64,000 nt of DNA, taken from assembly GCA_040752855.1 (NCBI GenBank), contig JBFMHP010000042.1, forward strand, positions 1 to 64,000. Direction: 5' to 3'. This document shows positions 31,873-41,780 of the stretch, one piece after another; within the stretch, counting starts at the first letter, position 1; each line of letters begins with the position of its first letter. The notes beneath the pieces are model-generated. The model had not been told where the DNA came from. It saw only the letters and a program-made list of their open reading frames with translations, and did not search any database. The DNA is from JBFMHP01 sp040752855 (lineage in GTDB: Bacteria; Pseudomonadota; Gammaproteobacteria; RBG-16-57-12). Position numbers and translations under genes: made by a program.

Positions 31873-31934
31873 GCGCGACCTTCGGGTATCGATGGAATAG
31901 TCGGGCGCATTCTAGCAGCAACGGGCCCGGGCTG

Positions 31935-33275
31935 TCATGGTGGTCCGTCCGCCAGCGCCAGGTCCTTCAGGCTCAGGTCGCCAAAGCCGGACTCGATGGC
32001 GTGGTCCAGGGTATCCATCAGCCGCGCGACGACGCGGGCATCCTGGGTCCCTTCCTGTCCGGCGAGATGGAAGTCGCCGCGCTGGCGGATCGCGCGCAGC
32101 ACCTCGGCCACGCGGGTATCTTCAAACGGCACGGCGGGCACATAGTGGGGATCGTTTTCGTCGGTGTGGCAGAGAATCCCGCACTGGCGCAGCTCGCCGA
32201 GCAGTTCGCTGACCAGGTGCTCGGGCAGGCCGCTGTGCCTGGCCAGCCCGGCGCTGTCCCACGCCGGCTGCTTCTGATAGAAGCGCTGGCCGATCAGGCG
32301 TAACAGCAGCAGGGTGAGACGCTCGCGGCCGCGGTTGTCGAGCCGCTGCGGACGGCTCTCCTTGCTGCGCGCCTCGGGGTGTTGATGGTAGTAGGCGATG
32401 CTCGAACCGATCAGCAGGATCAGCCAGCCCAAGTAGATCCAGATGATGAAGAAGATCAGGGTGGCGAAGGCCGAGTAGATCGCGGTGTATTTGGCGGTGT
32501 TGACGAGAAACGAGGCGAAGGCCCAGCCGGTCGCCTCCCACATCGCGCCGGAGATGATCGCGCCGACCAGTGCGGATCGGAGGTTGACCTTGGTGTTGGG
32601 GATGAAGATATAGATGAAGGTGAAGGCGGCGACGATCAGCAGATAGGGTACCAGCCGCTGGGCCTCGGTCAGCAGGGTGCCGATCAGCGGCAGGCCGGCG
32701 ATCTGCTGCACCAGGGTGTGGCTCATCATCGTGGCGGTCAGGCCGATGGCCGAGAAGATCAGCACCGGCCCGACGATGATCACGCTCATGTAATTGCTGA
32801 AGCGCCGCGCGAAGGAACGCTCCTGGGAGACGTTCCAGGTGTAATTGAACGCGCTTTCGATCTTCTGCATCAGGGAGACCACGGTGAAGATCAACAGCGC
32901 CAAACCGACCGAACCGAGAATCCCGACCTGGATGTTGTCGACGAATTCGATGATCCGGGTGGTGATCTCCACGCCCTTTTCACCGAGCGGCGCCAACAGA
33001 TTGAGCAGCATCGGCTCGACCTGGTTGTGCACGCCGAAGCCCTTCAACACCGAAAAGCTCACCGCCAGCAGCGGCACCATTGAGAGCAGCGTGGTATAGA
33101 CCAGGCTCATGGCGCGCAGGTTGAGCATGCCCTCGGCGATGTCGCGGATCACCACATACAGGATGCGCAGCGCCCCGAGGAGAGCGGCTTGCCAGAACGG
33201 CAGCGCGCTGGCGGGCGTGCCCCAGAGGAAACGGTCGAAGCGCTGTTTGAAGTGTTCCAATTGTTCGAATGACAT
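31935..33275 (-). CDS. YihY/BrkB-family inner-membrane protein with a C-terminal winged-helix-like extension
   Basis: ATG 33275 (MSFEQLEHFKQRFD) fits the family start; the frame extends to 33317 and neither start has a good ribosome site. Residues ~1-300 are the BrkB/YihY membrane domain (RAMSLVYTTLLSMVPLLAVS, six or so helices, IWIYLGWLILLIGSSIAYY). About 130 residues follow that read like a winged helix (LARHSGLPEHLVSELLGELRQCGIL), as in the longer members of the family once misnamed ribonuclease BN. The transport substrate is not established. Confidence 0.88.
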   Translation of the reverse strand: MSFEQLEHFKQRFDRFLWGTPASALPFWQAALLGALRILYVVIRDIAEGMLNLRAMSLVYTTLLSMVPLLAVSFSVLKGFGVHNQVEPMLLNLLAPLGEKGVEITTRIIEFVDNIQVGILGSVGLALLIFTVVSLMQKIESAFNYTWNVSQERSFARRFSNYMSVIIVGPVLIFSAIGLTATMMSHTLVQQIAGLPLIGTLLTEAQRLVPYLLIVAAFTFIYIFIPNTKVNLRSALVGAIISGAMWEATGWAFASFLVNTAKYTAIYSAFATLIFFIIWIYLGWLILLIGSSIAYYHQHPEARSKESRPQRLDNRGRERLTLLLLRLIGQRFYQKQPAWDSAGLARHSGLPEHLVSELLGELRQCGILCHTDENDPHYVPAVPFEDTRVAEVLRAIRQRGDFHLAGQEGTQDARVVARLMDTLDHAIESGFGDLSLKDLALADGPP

Positions 33276-33352
33276 GGCGTTGTTTGGTTGGTGTTTGTTC
33301 AAGTGTGTGTCATGCATCCGGGTGGCGCAACTGCTTTGCCGGGTGGCGTGTG

Positions 33353-33386
33353 GTTGCCGGCAACGCTGCGCTTATGCCGGCCTACT
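33353..33386. repeat. Dispersed palindromic repeat, copy 2
   Basis: TTGCCGGCAACGCTGCGCTT and ATGCCGGCCTAC match the repeat at 19289, 41581 and 58137. Next to it, 33410-33475 holds two related GTAGGAGC / GCTCCTACGCG inverted segments that also look like an intergenic repeat. Confidence 0.6.
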
Positions 33387-33485
33387 CGGCTGCTCGCGAA
33401 TGGCCGAGGATCACGCGTAGGAGCGAGCCCTGCTCGCGAATGAACGAGGGTCGCCTGCAGGGCAGGCTCCTACGCGAGATCTATT

Positions 33486-34454
33486 TTATTCGCGCAGGGC
33501 GCGATCGGTCATGGCCTGGCCGTCATTTTCCAACGCCGCGCGGATCGCCGATAGGTGCTGGCGCACGCACTCGCGGCCGATGTCGATGGCCTCTGCGGCG
33601 CGGTCGAACTCCAGCAGCCCGATGTGCCCGAGCCGGGGTTCGAGCAGGATCTCGGGGCGGTCTTCGCCGAGCCGCTGGCGCGTGATCTGGTCTTGCATGA
33701 TGTTGAGCGAGCCGGCGATGACCTCGAGCATCCCCGGAGTGCCGAGGTATTGTTCGAGCATGGGGGCGAGCATGGCGTTGGTGCGCGTTTTCATTTCATG
33801 CGCCAGTTTGTCGAGCAGGCGTTGTTCGGTGCTGGGCTTGGGGTGTTCTACGGGCGCGGGCGGTGTGGCATAGCGCTTGAAGTGCCGGCCGGCGATGTCG
33901 CTGTTGAGGTTGACGGCGATCACAATGCCGGCGCCAAGGTTGCGCGCGTGCAACACCGGCACCGGATACACCAGGCCGCCGTCGACCAGCCACTGCACGC
34001 CGCGGCGCACCGGGGTGAACAGACCGGGCAGCGCGATCGAGGCGCGGACGGCTTCGAGCAGTGAGCCCTGTTGCAGCAGCACCTCGGCGCCGCTGGCCAG
34101 ATCGGCGGCCACGGCGGTATAGGGCCGGGGCAGGTCCTCGATGTTGGCATCGCCGAACTGCGTATTGAAAAACTCGATCAGCCGCTTGCCCTCGATCAGG
34201 CCGCCGCCGACCATCAGTTTGAGGTCGAGGTAGCGCATGATCATGCGCCGGTCGAGCCGCCGCAGCCATGCCACGAAGGGATCGAGCTGTTCGCGCACGT
34301 AGAAGCCGCCGACCAAGGCGCCTATCGAGGTGCCGCAGATGATCTCGGGCCGGATGCCCTGCGCCTCGAGTTCCTGGAGCACGCCGATGTGGGCCCAGCC
34401 GCGGGCCGAGCCGCCGCCGAGGGCGATGCCGATCTTGGGGGGTGTTGCGTTCAT
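33486..34454 (-). CDS. Patatin-like phospholipase (RssA-type)
   Basis: This 322-residue protein has the patatin Ser-Asp dyad: oxyanion hole GGGSARGWAHIG, nucleophile Ser43 in CGTSIGALVGG, and Asp158 in LVDGGLVYP. The first ~200 residues match the RssA subgroup, and the rest is a helical extension (LDKLAHEMKTRTNAMLAPM). Such proteins hydrolyse acyl esters of phospholipids at the membrane; the substrate is not known. It is a single leftward gene. The fold-back element at 34486-34671 lies 32 bases before its start. Confidence 0.88.
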   Translation of the reverse strand: MNATPPKIGIALGGGSARGWAHIGVLQELEAQGIRPEIICGTSIGALVGGFYVREQLDPFVAWLRRLDRRMIMRYLDLKLMVGGGLIEGKRLIEFFNTQFGDANIEDLPRPYTAVAADLASGAEVLLQQGSLLEAVRASIALPGLFTPVRRGVQWLVDGGLVYPVPVLHARNLGAGIVIAVNLNSDIAGRHFKRYATPPAPVEHPKPSTEQRLLDKLAHEMKTRTNAMLAPMLEQYLGTPGMLEVIAGSLNIMQDQITRQRLGEDRPEILLEPRLGHIGLLEFDRAAEAIDIGRECVRQHLSAIRAALENDGQAMTDRALRE

Positions 34455-34485
34455 CGATGGGATTCCAGACTAAACTCTCAGGATT

Positions 34486-34671
34486 CTAGCCCGGATATTT
34501 CACCACGAATCGACTGCGGCCGCGTAATCCATTGAATCTTCGTGACGTACTTCGCTTTTTGCCGGTTCGACAGAGTGTCGACTATGCCTCACCGTCAAAA
34601 GCGCCGTGCGTCCCGAATCGTCAATGGATTACGTGCCCTCGCGACAATCCGTGGCGAAATATCCGGGCTAG
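34486..34671. repeat. 186-bp imperfect fold-back element
   Basis: The outer arms CTAGCCCGGATATTTC and GAAATATCCGGGCTAG are exact inverted repeats. Inner arms CGTAATCCATTGA and TCAATGGATTACG are too. Partly matching blocks continue inward (GACGTACTTCGCTTTTT against AAAAGCGCCGTGCGTC) to a small CGACAGAGTGTCG hairpin. The whole element can fold into one long stem and contains no gene. It looks like a MITE or a large palindromic unit lying between the patatin gene and ppa. Confidence 0.7.
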
Positions 34672-34704
34672 CCGGCGCGGGGTGGATCGCACTATGTCTG
34701 TTTA

Positions 34705-34731
34705 TTGACCGGGCAATGTCTCGTATAATCC
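34705..34731 (+). promoter_or_regulatory. Likely sigma-70 promoter of ppa
   Basis: TTGACC at ~34705 and TATAAT at ~34726 lie at a near-standard spacing about 60 bases before the ppa start. Both boxes are close to consensus. Confidence 0.6.
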
Positions 34732-34792
34732 GCGCTGGTTTTGATTGGGTGCAGGGCGTCGGGTCCTGCCAGTGAGCATAGAGGAAAAGGCT

Positions 34793-35320
34793 ATGAGCTT
34801 TAAAAATATCGGTCCAGGTAAAGACGTTCCCAACGACATCAATGTGATCATCGAGATCCCCATGAATGCGGATCCCATCAAGTACGAAGTGGACAAAGAG
34901 ACGGGCGCGGTCACGGTCGACCGCTTCATGGCCACCTGCATGTTCTATCCGGTCAACTACGGCTTCATGCCCCACACCGTGGCCGGTGACGGCGATCCGG
35001 TCGATGTGCTGGTGATGGCCCCGTATGCGCTGGCGCCCGGTTCGGTGATCCGCGTGCGTCCCGTGGCCCTGCTGAAGATGGAAGACGACGGCGGCGTGGA
35101 TGCCAAGGTGCTGGCGGTGCCGGTCACCAAGCTGACCCCGATCTACAAGGATATCCAGGATCTGAAGGATGTCCCGCAGCTGCTGCAAAATCAGCTGACG
35201 CATTTCTTTGAGCGTTACAAGGATCTGGAGCCCGGCAAATGGGTGAAGGTCCAGGGCTGGTTCGGAGTGAACGAGGCCAAGGCCGAGATCCTGGCCGGCG
35301 TCGAGCGCGCCAAGGCCTAA
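34793..35320 (+). CDS. ppa: Inorganic pyrophosphatase
   Basis: ATG 34793 gives 175 residues, matching the bacterial family I enzyme (E. coli 176). Metal-binding Asp66, Asp68, Asp71 (GDGDPVDVLV) and Asp103 (DDGGVDAKV) are present. It hydrolyses pyrophosphate to drive biosynthesis in the cytosol. An AGAGGAAAAG stretch precedes the ATG. It is monocistronic with its own terminator. Its promoter must lie next to or within the end of the fold-back element; TTGACC...TATAAT-like bases are present at ~34705-34731. Confidence 0.95.
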   Translation: MSFKNIGPGKDVPNDINVIIEIPMNADPIKYEVDKETGAVTVDRFMATCMFYPVNYGFMPHTVAGDGDPVDVLVMAPYALAPGSVIRVRPVALLKMEDDGGVDAKVLAVPVTKLTPIYKDIQDLKDVPQLLQNQLTHFFERYKDLEPGKWVKVQGWFGVNEAKAEILAGVERAKA

Positions 35321-35334
35321 GCGCTTGCGCTATC

Positions 35335-35369
35335 AAAAGGCGGCGTCTGAACCGGGCGCCGCCTTTTTT
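35335..35369 (+). terminator. Intrinsic terminator of ppa
   Basis: AAAAGGCGGCG / CGCCGCCTTTTTT stem with an 11-base loop, starting 15 bases after the ppa stop. This is a textbook rho-independent terminator. Confidence 0.88.
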
Positions 35370-35454
35370 ATTTCCGGCGCCGGTTGTGGGCCGAACATAC
35401 GGTCGGCTATCATCAATATCACTGCTCGAGATTTTGTGGTTTTCGGGGCGCATC

Positions 35455-36771
35455 ATGCCGGCAAGTCTGCTAAAAACTCATAGCCATCGGCTGTTCGTTT
35501 GGGGGTTCCTGCTTCTGGTGGCGGGCGGTTACGCGCTGCTCGCCTGGAACTGGCCGGTCTTGATGATGTGGGCGACCTTCGAGGACCTGACCGGCGAATG
35601 GACGCAGGTCTTCTTTTTTGCGGCGACGTGTCTTGTGGCCGGGCGGCTGGCGTGGGATGCCGGCCGGTACCGGGTATTTTTCATCCTGCTCGGACTGGCC
35701 TGTTTCTACGTGGCGATGGAGGAGATCTCCTGGGGGCAGCGCATCTTCGGCTTCGCTTCCCCGGAGTACTTCCGGACGCAAAATCTCCAGGGCGAGATCA
35801 ATATCCATAACTTCTTCACCGGCCCGTTTGCCACGACGCTCAAGCACGGCTTGGCCTATCTGATCGCCGCGGGGCTGATCGGATATGGCGTGGTCTATCC
35901 TTGGGCGCTGGGCCGGGGGATGACGCCCGCCGCCTGGCTCGACCGGCGCGGACTGGCCGCTCCGCCGGGGTATCTCTGGCCGGTGTTCATCGCCGCGGCG
36001 GTTTTCGAAGTGGAGCCGGTGGGGCTCAACGAGGCCGAGGTCGCCGAGATCCTGGTCGGCTTCGGTCTGTTGATGACCGCCGTGCATTACCGGTTCGCAT
36101 CCAAGCGGCAACTGCCGCCGGAAGTCGGCGGCGCATGGCTCGGCCGCGAAGCTCGCCGGCTGAGCCTGCACATGGCGGCAGCCACGGTGCTGGTGATCGG
36201 CGCCGCCGCGCTGACCACCTATCTGATGTACCAGAGGCCGCAGATCCGGGCGATTACCGCCGATCGCTTTGAGGACGGCTATTTCAAGTACGCACATTTC
36301 TACGCAGCCTACGGCCGCTGGGACCAGGTGCTGGCGTTGAATCTGCGGCTCAAACAGCGCCGCCAGCACGACATGGATGTCAACCGCCGCATCGCCGAGG
36401 CCTACCGCGCCTTGGGCGATGAGCAGAAGTTCAATCAGTATGTCTCGTTGGCCTTGGATCTTGATGAGCACGCGTTGCGCTCGAATCCCGAGCGCGATGA
36501 TACGATGCGTTCACTGGCCAAGTCCTATCGCCTGCTGGGCGACGAGCAGCGGGCGGCGGCGTATCTGAATGCCTCCGAGTATCTCGTGAACAAATGGCTG
36601 GAGCGTGCGCCGCAGGATGCGGGGGCCTGGTATGCGATGGGCGAGACGCTTAACCTGCGCGGCGAACCGCACAAGGCGCTGGAATATTACCGCCGGGCCT
36701 TCGAGCAGCGCCCGGATGTCGATCTTTTCAAGAATGCCTATCTGATCCAGAAGGCGCAGTTGGGCGAGTGA
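35455..36771 (+). CDS. Multi-pass membrane protein with a C-terminal TPR region
   Basis: ATG 35455 gives 438 residues. The N-terminal half has about six membrane helices (for example FVWGFLLLVAGGYALLAW and MAAATVLVIGAAALTTYLMY). A conserved-looking ACFYVAMEEISWGQRIFGF stretch lies between the early helices. The C-terminal ~170 residues are helical TPR-like repeats (AAYGRWDQVLALNLRLKQR, AWYAMGETLNLRGEPHKALE). The function is unknown. It ends four bases into a frame leading to dapF and is probably cotranscribed with it. Confidence 0.7.
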   Translation: MPASLLKTHSHRLFVWGFLLLVAGGYALLAWNWPVLMMWATFEDLTGEWTQVFFFAATCLVAGRLAWDAGRYRVFFILLGLACFYVAMEEISWGQRIFGFASPEYFRTQNLQGEINIHNFFTGPFATTLKHGLAYLIAAGLIGYGVVYPWALGRGMTPAAWLDRRGLAAPPGYLWPVFIAAAVFEVEPVGLNEAEVAEILVGFGLLMTAVHYRFASKRQLPPEVGGAWLGREARRLSLHMAAATVLVIGAAALTTYLMYQRPQIRAITADRFEDGYFKYAHFYAAYGRWDQVLALNLRLKQRRQHDMDVNRRIAEAYRALGDEQKFNQYVSLALDLDEHALRSNPERDDTMRSLAKSYRLLGDEQRAAAYLNASEYLVNKWLERAPQDAGAWYAMGETLNLRGEPHKALEYYRRAFEQRPDVDLFKNAYLIQKAQLGE

Positions 36772-36788
36772 GCGAGGAGCAAGGCACC

Positions 36789-37616
36789 ATGCGGATCGAA
36801 TTCACCAAAATGCACGGCATCGGCAACGACTTCGTGGTCATCGATGCGGTGCGCCAGTCCGTGACGCTGAGCGCCGAGCAGATTCGCCGCCTGGCCGACC
36901 GGCACTTCGGTGTGGGCTGTGACCAAGTGCTGCTGGTGGAGCGACCGACCCAATCCGGCGTGGATTTCCGCTATCGCATCCTCAACGCCGACGGCAGCGA
37001 GGTGGAGCAGTGCGGCAACGGCGCGCGCTGCTTCGCCCGGTTCGTGCACGACAAGGGCCTGACCACCAACAACCCGGTGGTGGTGGAGACCGCCGGCGGC
37101 ATCATCCGCCTGCGCCTGTGCCCCGATGGCCAGGTGGAGGTGAACATGGGCGAGCCGCGCTTCGACCCGCCGCAGATTCCCTTCGTGGCTGAGGCGCAGG
37201 CCGAGCGTTACACCCTGGAGGTGGCCGGCGAGACCGTCACGCTCGGCGCCGTCTCCATGGGCAATCCGCACGCGGTGTTGCAGGTGGATGATGTGGCGAG
37301 CGCCCCGGTCGAGCGCCTGGGGCCCTTGATCGAACGCCACCCGCGCTTCCCGCGCCGGGTCAACGTCGGCTTCATGCAGGTGCTGAGCCGCGACGCGATC
37401 CGGCTGCGCGTCTTCGAACGTGGATCGGGCGAGACCCTGGCCTGCGGCAGTGGCGCCTGCGCGGCGGTTGTTGTAGGGTATCGCCAAGGCTTGTTGAACG
37501 AGAAGGTGACGGTGCATCTGCCCGGCGGGCGTCTCGAAATCCACTGGCCGGGACGCGGGGCGGTGCTGATGACCGGCCCGGCGGAGACCGTGTTTGAAGG
37601 AAAGATCGATCTATGA
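36789..37616 (+). CDS. dapF: Diaminopimelate epimerase
   Basis: ATG 36789 (MRIEFTKMHGIGNDFVVID) gives 275 residues, the usual length. It is preceded by GAGGAG; the frame is open from a GTG at 36768. The two catalytic Cys are Cys75 (EQCGNGARC) and Cys219 (LACGSGACAA). It converts LL- to meso-diaminopimelate for peptidoglycan and lysine synthesis. It overlaps the DUF484 gene by four bases (ATGA). The gene order dapF-DUF484-xerC is conserved in many gammaproteobacteria. Confidence 0.96.
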   Translation: MRIEFTKMHGIGNDFVVIDAVRQSVTLSAEQIRRLADRHFGVGCDQVLLVERPTQSGVDFRYRILNADGSEVEQCGNGARCFARFVHDKGLTTNNPVVVETAGGIIRLRLCPDGQVEVNMGEPRFDPPQIPFVAEAQAERYTLEVAGETVTLGAVSMGNPHAVLQVDDVASAPVERLGPLIERHPRFPRRVNVGFMQVLSRDAIRLRVFERGSGETLACGSGACAAVVVGYRQGLLNEKVTVHLPGGRLEIHWPGRGAVLMTGPAETVFEGKIDL

Positions 37617-38260
37617 AGAGCCATGTGAACCTTGTCGAAGACGGGCTGGAGAAGGCGCTGGTGGAATATCTGCGCCGGCATCCCGATTTTTTCCAGCGCC
37701 ACCGTGATTTGTTGGCCGAGATGAACATCCCGCATAGCAACGGCAACGTGGTCTCGCTGATCGAGCGCCAGGTCGAGATCCTGCGCCAGCAGAACAGCGG
37801 CCTGAAGAAACAACTGCACGACCTGGTGGAGATCGCCCGCGACAACGACCTGCTCGGCCAGCGCATGCATCAACTCACCCTCGCGCTGCTGCACTGCCAG
37901 GATCGCGCCGCCCTCACCGAGGTGCTGCGCAAATCCCTGCACGATGATTTCGCCGCCGATGCGGTGCGCGTGCGCTTCTTCGATCAATATTGCGATGGAT
38001 CGGCGCCGGAACCGTGGCAGGCCCTCGGCACCGGTCTGACCGCGCGCCGGGTGCGCTGCGGCAAGCCCTCGGCGGAGGAAATGACGCTGATCTTCGGCGA
38101 AATGGCCGAGTCGATCGGCTCGGTGGCCGTGATCCTGCTCGGCACCCATGGCGTGCTCGCCATCGGCAGCCACGACGAAGAACGCTTCGACATCGACATC
38201 GGCACCGACTATCTGGTCAAACTCGGCGAGATCATCGCCGCCACGCTCGACCGCCTGTAA
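37613..38260 (+). CDS. DUF484 family protein
   Basis: This 215-residue protein has the DUF484 signature near its start (YLRRHPDFFQRHRDLLAEMNIPHSNG), a coiled coil (VEILRQQNSGLKKQLHDLVE) and a GAF-like domain (~90-210). The function is unknown. Its fixed place between dapF and xerC suggests a link with cell-wall or recombination genes. The start overlaps dapF. Confidence 0.9.
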   Translation: MKSHVNLVEDGLEKALVEYLRRHPDFFQRHRDLLAEMNIPHSNGNVVSLIERQVEILRQQNSGLKKQLHDLVEIARDNDLLGQRMHQLTLALLHCQDRAALTEVLRKSLHDDFAADAVRVRFFDQYCDGSAPEPWQALGTGLTARRVRCGKPSAEEMTLIFGEMAESIGSVAVILLGTHGVLAIGSHDEERFDIDIGTDYLVKLGEIIAATLDRL

Positions 38261-38265
38261 ATAAC

Positions 38266-39168
38266 ATGGACGCTGCCGAACGGGAGTGGATCGAACGCTT
38301 TCTCGATCATCTCGCGCACGAGCGGCGCATGTCGCCACTGACCGTCAAACACTATCGCCGCGACCTGGAACAGCTCGCGCGCTTCTGTGACGAGCGCACG
38401 CTCTCCCACTGGCGCAATCTCGATGCCCATCAAGCGCGCGCCTACGTCGCCTGGCGGCATCGCGCGGGTTTGAGCGGCCGCAGCCTGCAGCGCGAGCTCT
38501 CGGCGCAGCGCACGTTTTATCACTTTCTCATGCGCGAAGGCGCGGCCAAGCTCAATCCGCTGATCGGCATCCGCGCGCCGAAGTCGCAGCGCAAACTGCC
38601 CAAGACCCTGGATGTCGACGAGGTCGCCAGCCTGCTCAACGCGCCGGGCGAGGAGGCGCTTGAGCTGCGCGATATGGCGATCATGGAGCTGATGTACTCC
38701 AGCGGCCTGCGGCTCGCCGAACTGATCGGTCTGCGGTTGGTCGAGCTCAACCTGAGCGATGCCACCGTGGAGGTCACCGGTAAGGGCAACAAGAAGCGCG
38801 TGGTGCCGATCGGCCGCCAGGCGATCGCGGCGCTGCAACGCTGGCTCACCGTGCGCGCGCAATGGGCAGCGCTCGACCAGCAGGCCGTGTTCATCACCCG
38901 CCAAGGTAAGCCTATCTCCGCCCGTGCCGTGCAACAGCGCATGCGCGCATGGGGTATCAAACGGGGTCTCGACGCCCGCGTCCACCCGCACCGCCTGCGC
39001 CATTCATTCGCCAGCCATTTGTTGGAGTCGAGCGGCGACCTGCGCGCCGTGCAGGAACTCCTCGGCCACGCCGACATCTCCACCACCCAGGTCTACACCC
39101 ACCTCGACTTTCAACACCTCGCCCAGGTCTACGACAAGGCTCACCCGCGCGCGCGCCGAAAAAAGTGA
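38266..39168 (+). CDS. xerC: Tyrosine recombinase XerC
   Basis: ATG 38266 gives 300 residues. The N-terminal SAM-like core-binding domain (1-90) is followed by the catalytic domain with the full set Arg149, Lys173, His242, Arg245, His268 and Tyr277 (SSGLRLAEL, TGKGNKKRV, HPHRLRHSFA, LLGHADISTTQVYTH). With XerD it resolves chromosome dimers at dif. It lies five bases after the DUF484 gene and precedes hslV. Confidence 0.95.
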   Translation: MDAAEREWIERFLDHLAHERRMSPLTVKHYRRDLEQLARFCDERTLSHWRNLDAHQARAYVAWRHRAGLSGRSLQRELSAQRTFYHFLMREGAAKLNPLIGIRAPKSQRKLPKTLDVDEVASLLNAPGEEALELRDMAIMELMYSSGLRLAELIGLRLVELNLSDATVEVTGKGNKKRVVPIGRQAIAALQRWLTVRAQWAALDQQAVFITRQGKPISARAVQQRMRAWGIKRGLDARVHPHRLRHSFASHLLESSGDLRAVQELLGHADISTTQVYTHLDFQHLAQVYDKAHPRARRKK

Positions 39169-39255
39169 TACTGCCTTGGTGCGATGCACCATTTCCTTAT
39201 CGTTCACCTTCCATGGTGTAGAATATGTTCCTCTGAGCACGAGGAGAATTGGATC

Positions 39256-39796
39256 TTGGAACAGTTTCATGGGACCACCATTGTGTCGGTACGCCGCGGC
39301 AATCAGGTGGTGATCGGCGGCGATGGCCAGGTGACGCTGGGCAATACCATCATGAAGGGCAATGCGCGCAAGGTGCGCCGGTTGTATCAGGACAAGGTGA
39401 TCGCCGGATTCGCCGGCGGGACGGCCGATGCCTTCACCCTGTTCGAGCGCTTCGAGGGCAAACTGGATAAACATCAGGGCAATCTGGTGCGCGCGGCGGT
39501 GGAGCTGGCCAAAGACTGGCGCACCGATCGCATGTTGCGCCGGCTGGAGGCCCTCCTGGCGGTGGCCGATAAAAACGCCTCGCTGATCATCTCCGGCAAC
39601 GGCGATGTGATCGAGCCGGAAGGCGGACTGATCGCCATCGGCTCCGGCGGGCCGTTTGCGCAGGCCTCCGCCCGCGCGCTGCTGGAGAATACCAATCTCG
39701 ACGCGCGCGCCATCGTGGAAAAGAGCCTGCACATCGCAGGCGATATCTGTGTGTATACCAACCATAACCTGACCATCGAAGAATTGGAGATCGCGC

Positions 39797-39807
<11 letters not shown>
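39256..39807 (+). CDS. hslV: ATP-dependent protease subunit HslV
   Basis: The start is TTG 39256, with GAGGAG nine bases upstream. The protein begins MEQFHGTTIVSVRRG and is 183 residues long. Processing before Thr7 would expose the catalytic N-terminal threonine (TTIVSVRR). VVIGGDGQVTLG and AGFAGGTADAFTL are typical of the proteasome-like fold. Two hexamers form the HslV chamber fed by HslU. The stop overlaps the hslU start by 11 bases. Confidence 0.95.
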
Positions 39808-41155
<1,348 letters not shown>

Positions 41156-41167
41156 GACAGTGAATCG

Positions 41168-41524
41168 ATGACACCGACTGAAATCAAACTGCGCCGCCAG
41201 TCTCGCATGCTGGAGATTGCGTATCCCGACGGCAACCGCTTTTCCCTGCCGTGCGAATACCTGCGCGTGTATTCACCCTCGGCGGAGGTGCGCGGCCACG
41301 GCCAGGAGATCTTGCAGCTCGGCAAGGAAAACGTGAACATCACTCAGATCGAACCGGTCGGCCAGTACGGCGTGAAACTCTTTTTCGACGACGGCCACCA
41401 CACCGGTATTTATTCCTGGGACTATCTGCTGCGCCTGGCCGTCAAACACGACGAACTGTGGCAGGACTATCTGGCGCGGCTCAAGCAAGCCGGTTATCAA
41501 CGCAAACCGGCGACGGCGGAATAG
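41168..41524 (+). CDS. DUF971 (gamma-butyrobetaine hydroxylase N-terminal-like) protein
   Basis: This is a 118-residue protein of the DUF971 family, with LPCEYLRVYSPSAEVRG, VGQYGVKLFFDDGHHTGIYSW and the LLRLA segment. It is commonly encoded between hslU and ubiE in gammaproteobacteria. The domain is linked to iron-sulfur or cofactor handling in other proteins, but the role here is unknown. Its last ~15 codons plus the following spacer are duplicated at 41643-41738. Confidence 0.9.
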   Translation: MTPTEIKLRRQSRMLEIAYPDGNRFSLPCEYLRVYSPSAEVRGHGQEILQLGKENVNITQIEPVGQYGVKLFFDDGHHTGIYSWDYLLRLAVKHDELWQDYLARLKQAGYQRKPATAE

Positions 41525-41742
41525 TGCGAGTGTAGGCCGGGATAAGGCGAAGCCGTTCCCGGCGGGCAGGGCCACAGGAGGTGCCGGCAACGCATGCGCT
41601 TATGCCGGCCTACAAGTTGTGCTGCCGGGCAGGCTGACGCAGCTCAAGCAAGCCGGTTATCAACGCAAACCCGCGACGGCGGAATAATGTGAGTGTAGGC
41701 CGGGATAAGGCGCAGCCGTTCCCGGCGGGCATGGGCCACAAG
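41479..41742 (+). repeat. Duplicated 3' end of the DUF971 gene with embedded palindromic repeats
   Basis: Bases ~41480-41575 (the DUF971 gene tail plus TAGGCCGGGATAAGGCG...) recur with a few changes at ~41643-41738. A short block, ACAAGTTGTGCTGCCGGGCA, also occurs twice (about 41612 and 41739). Copies of the dispersed GCCGG(C/G)ATAAG-type repeat lie at 41530-41566, 41581-41612 and 41693-41730. The second copy carries TAA in place of TAG and has no start, so it is not a gene. Confidence 0.8.
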
Positions 41743-41780
41743 TTGTGCTGCCGGGCAGCGATGAATAAGACGAGGTCACT

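Noticed and set aside
34561..34600. GGTTCGA stretch resembling a tRNA T-arm
   Set aside because: No acceptor stem, anticodon arm or CCA can be paired; the bases belong to the fold-back element.
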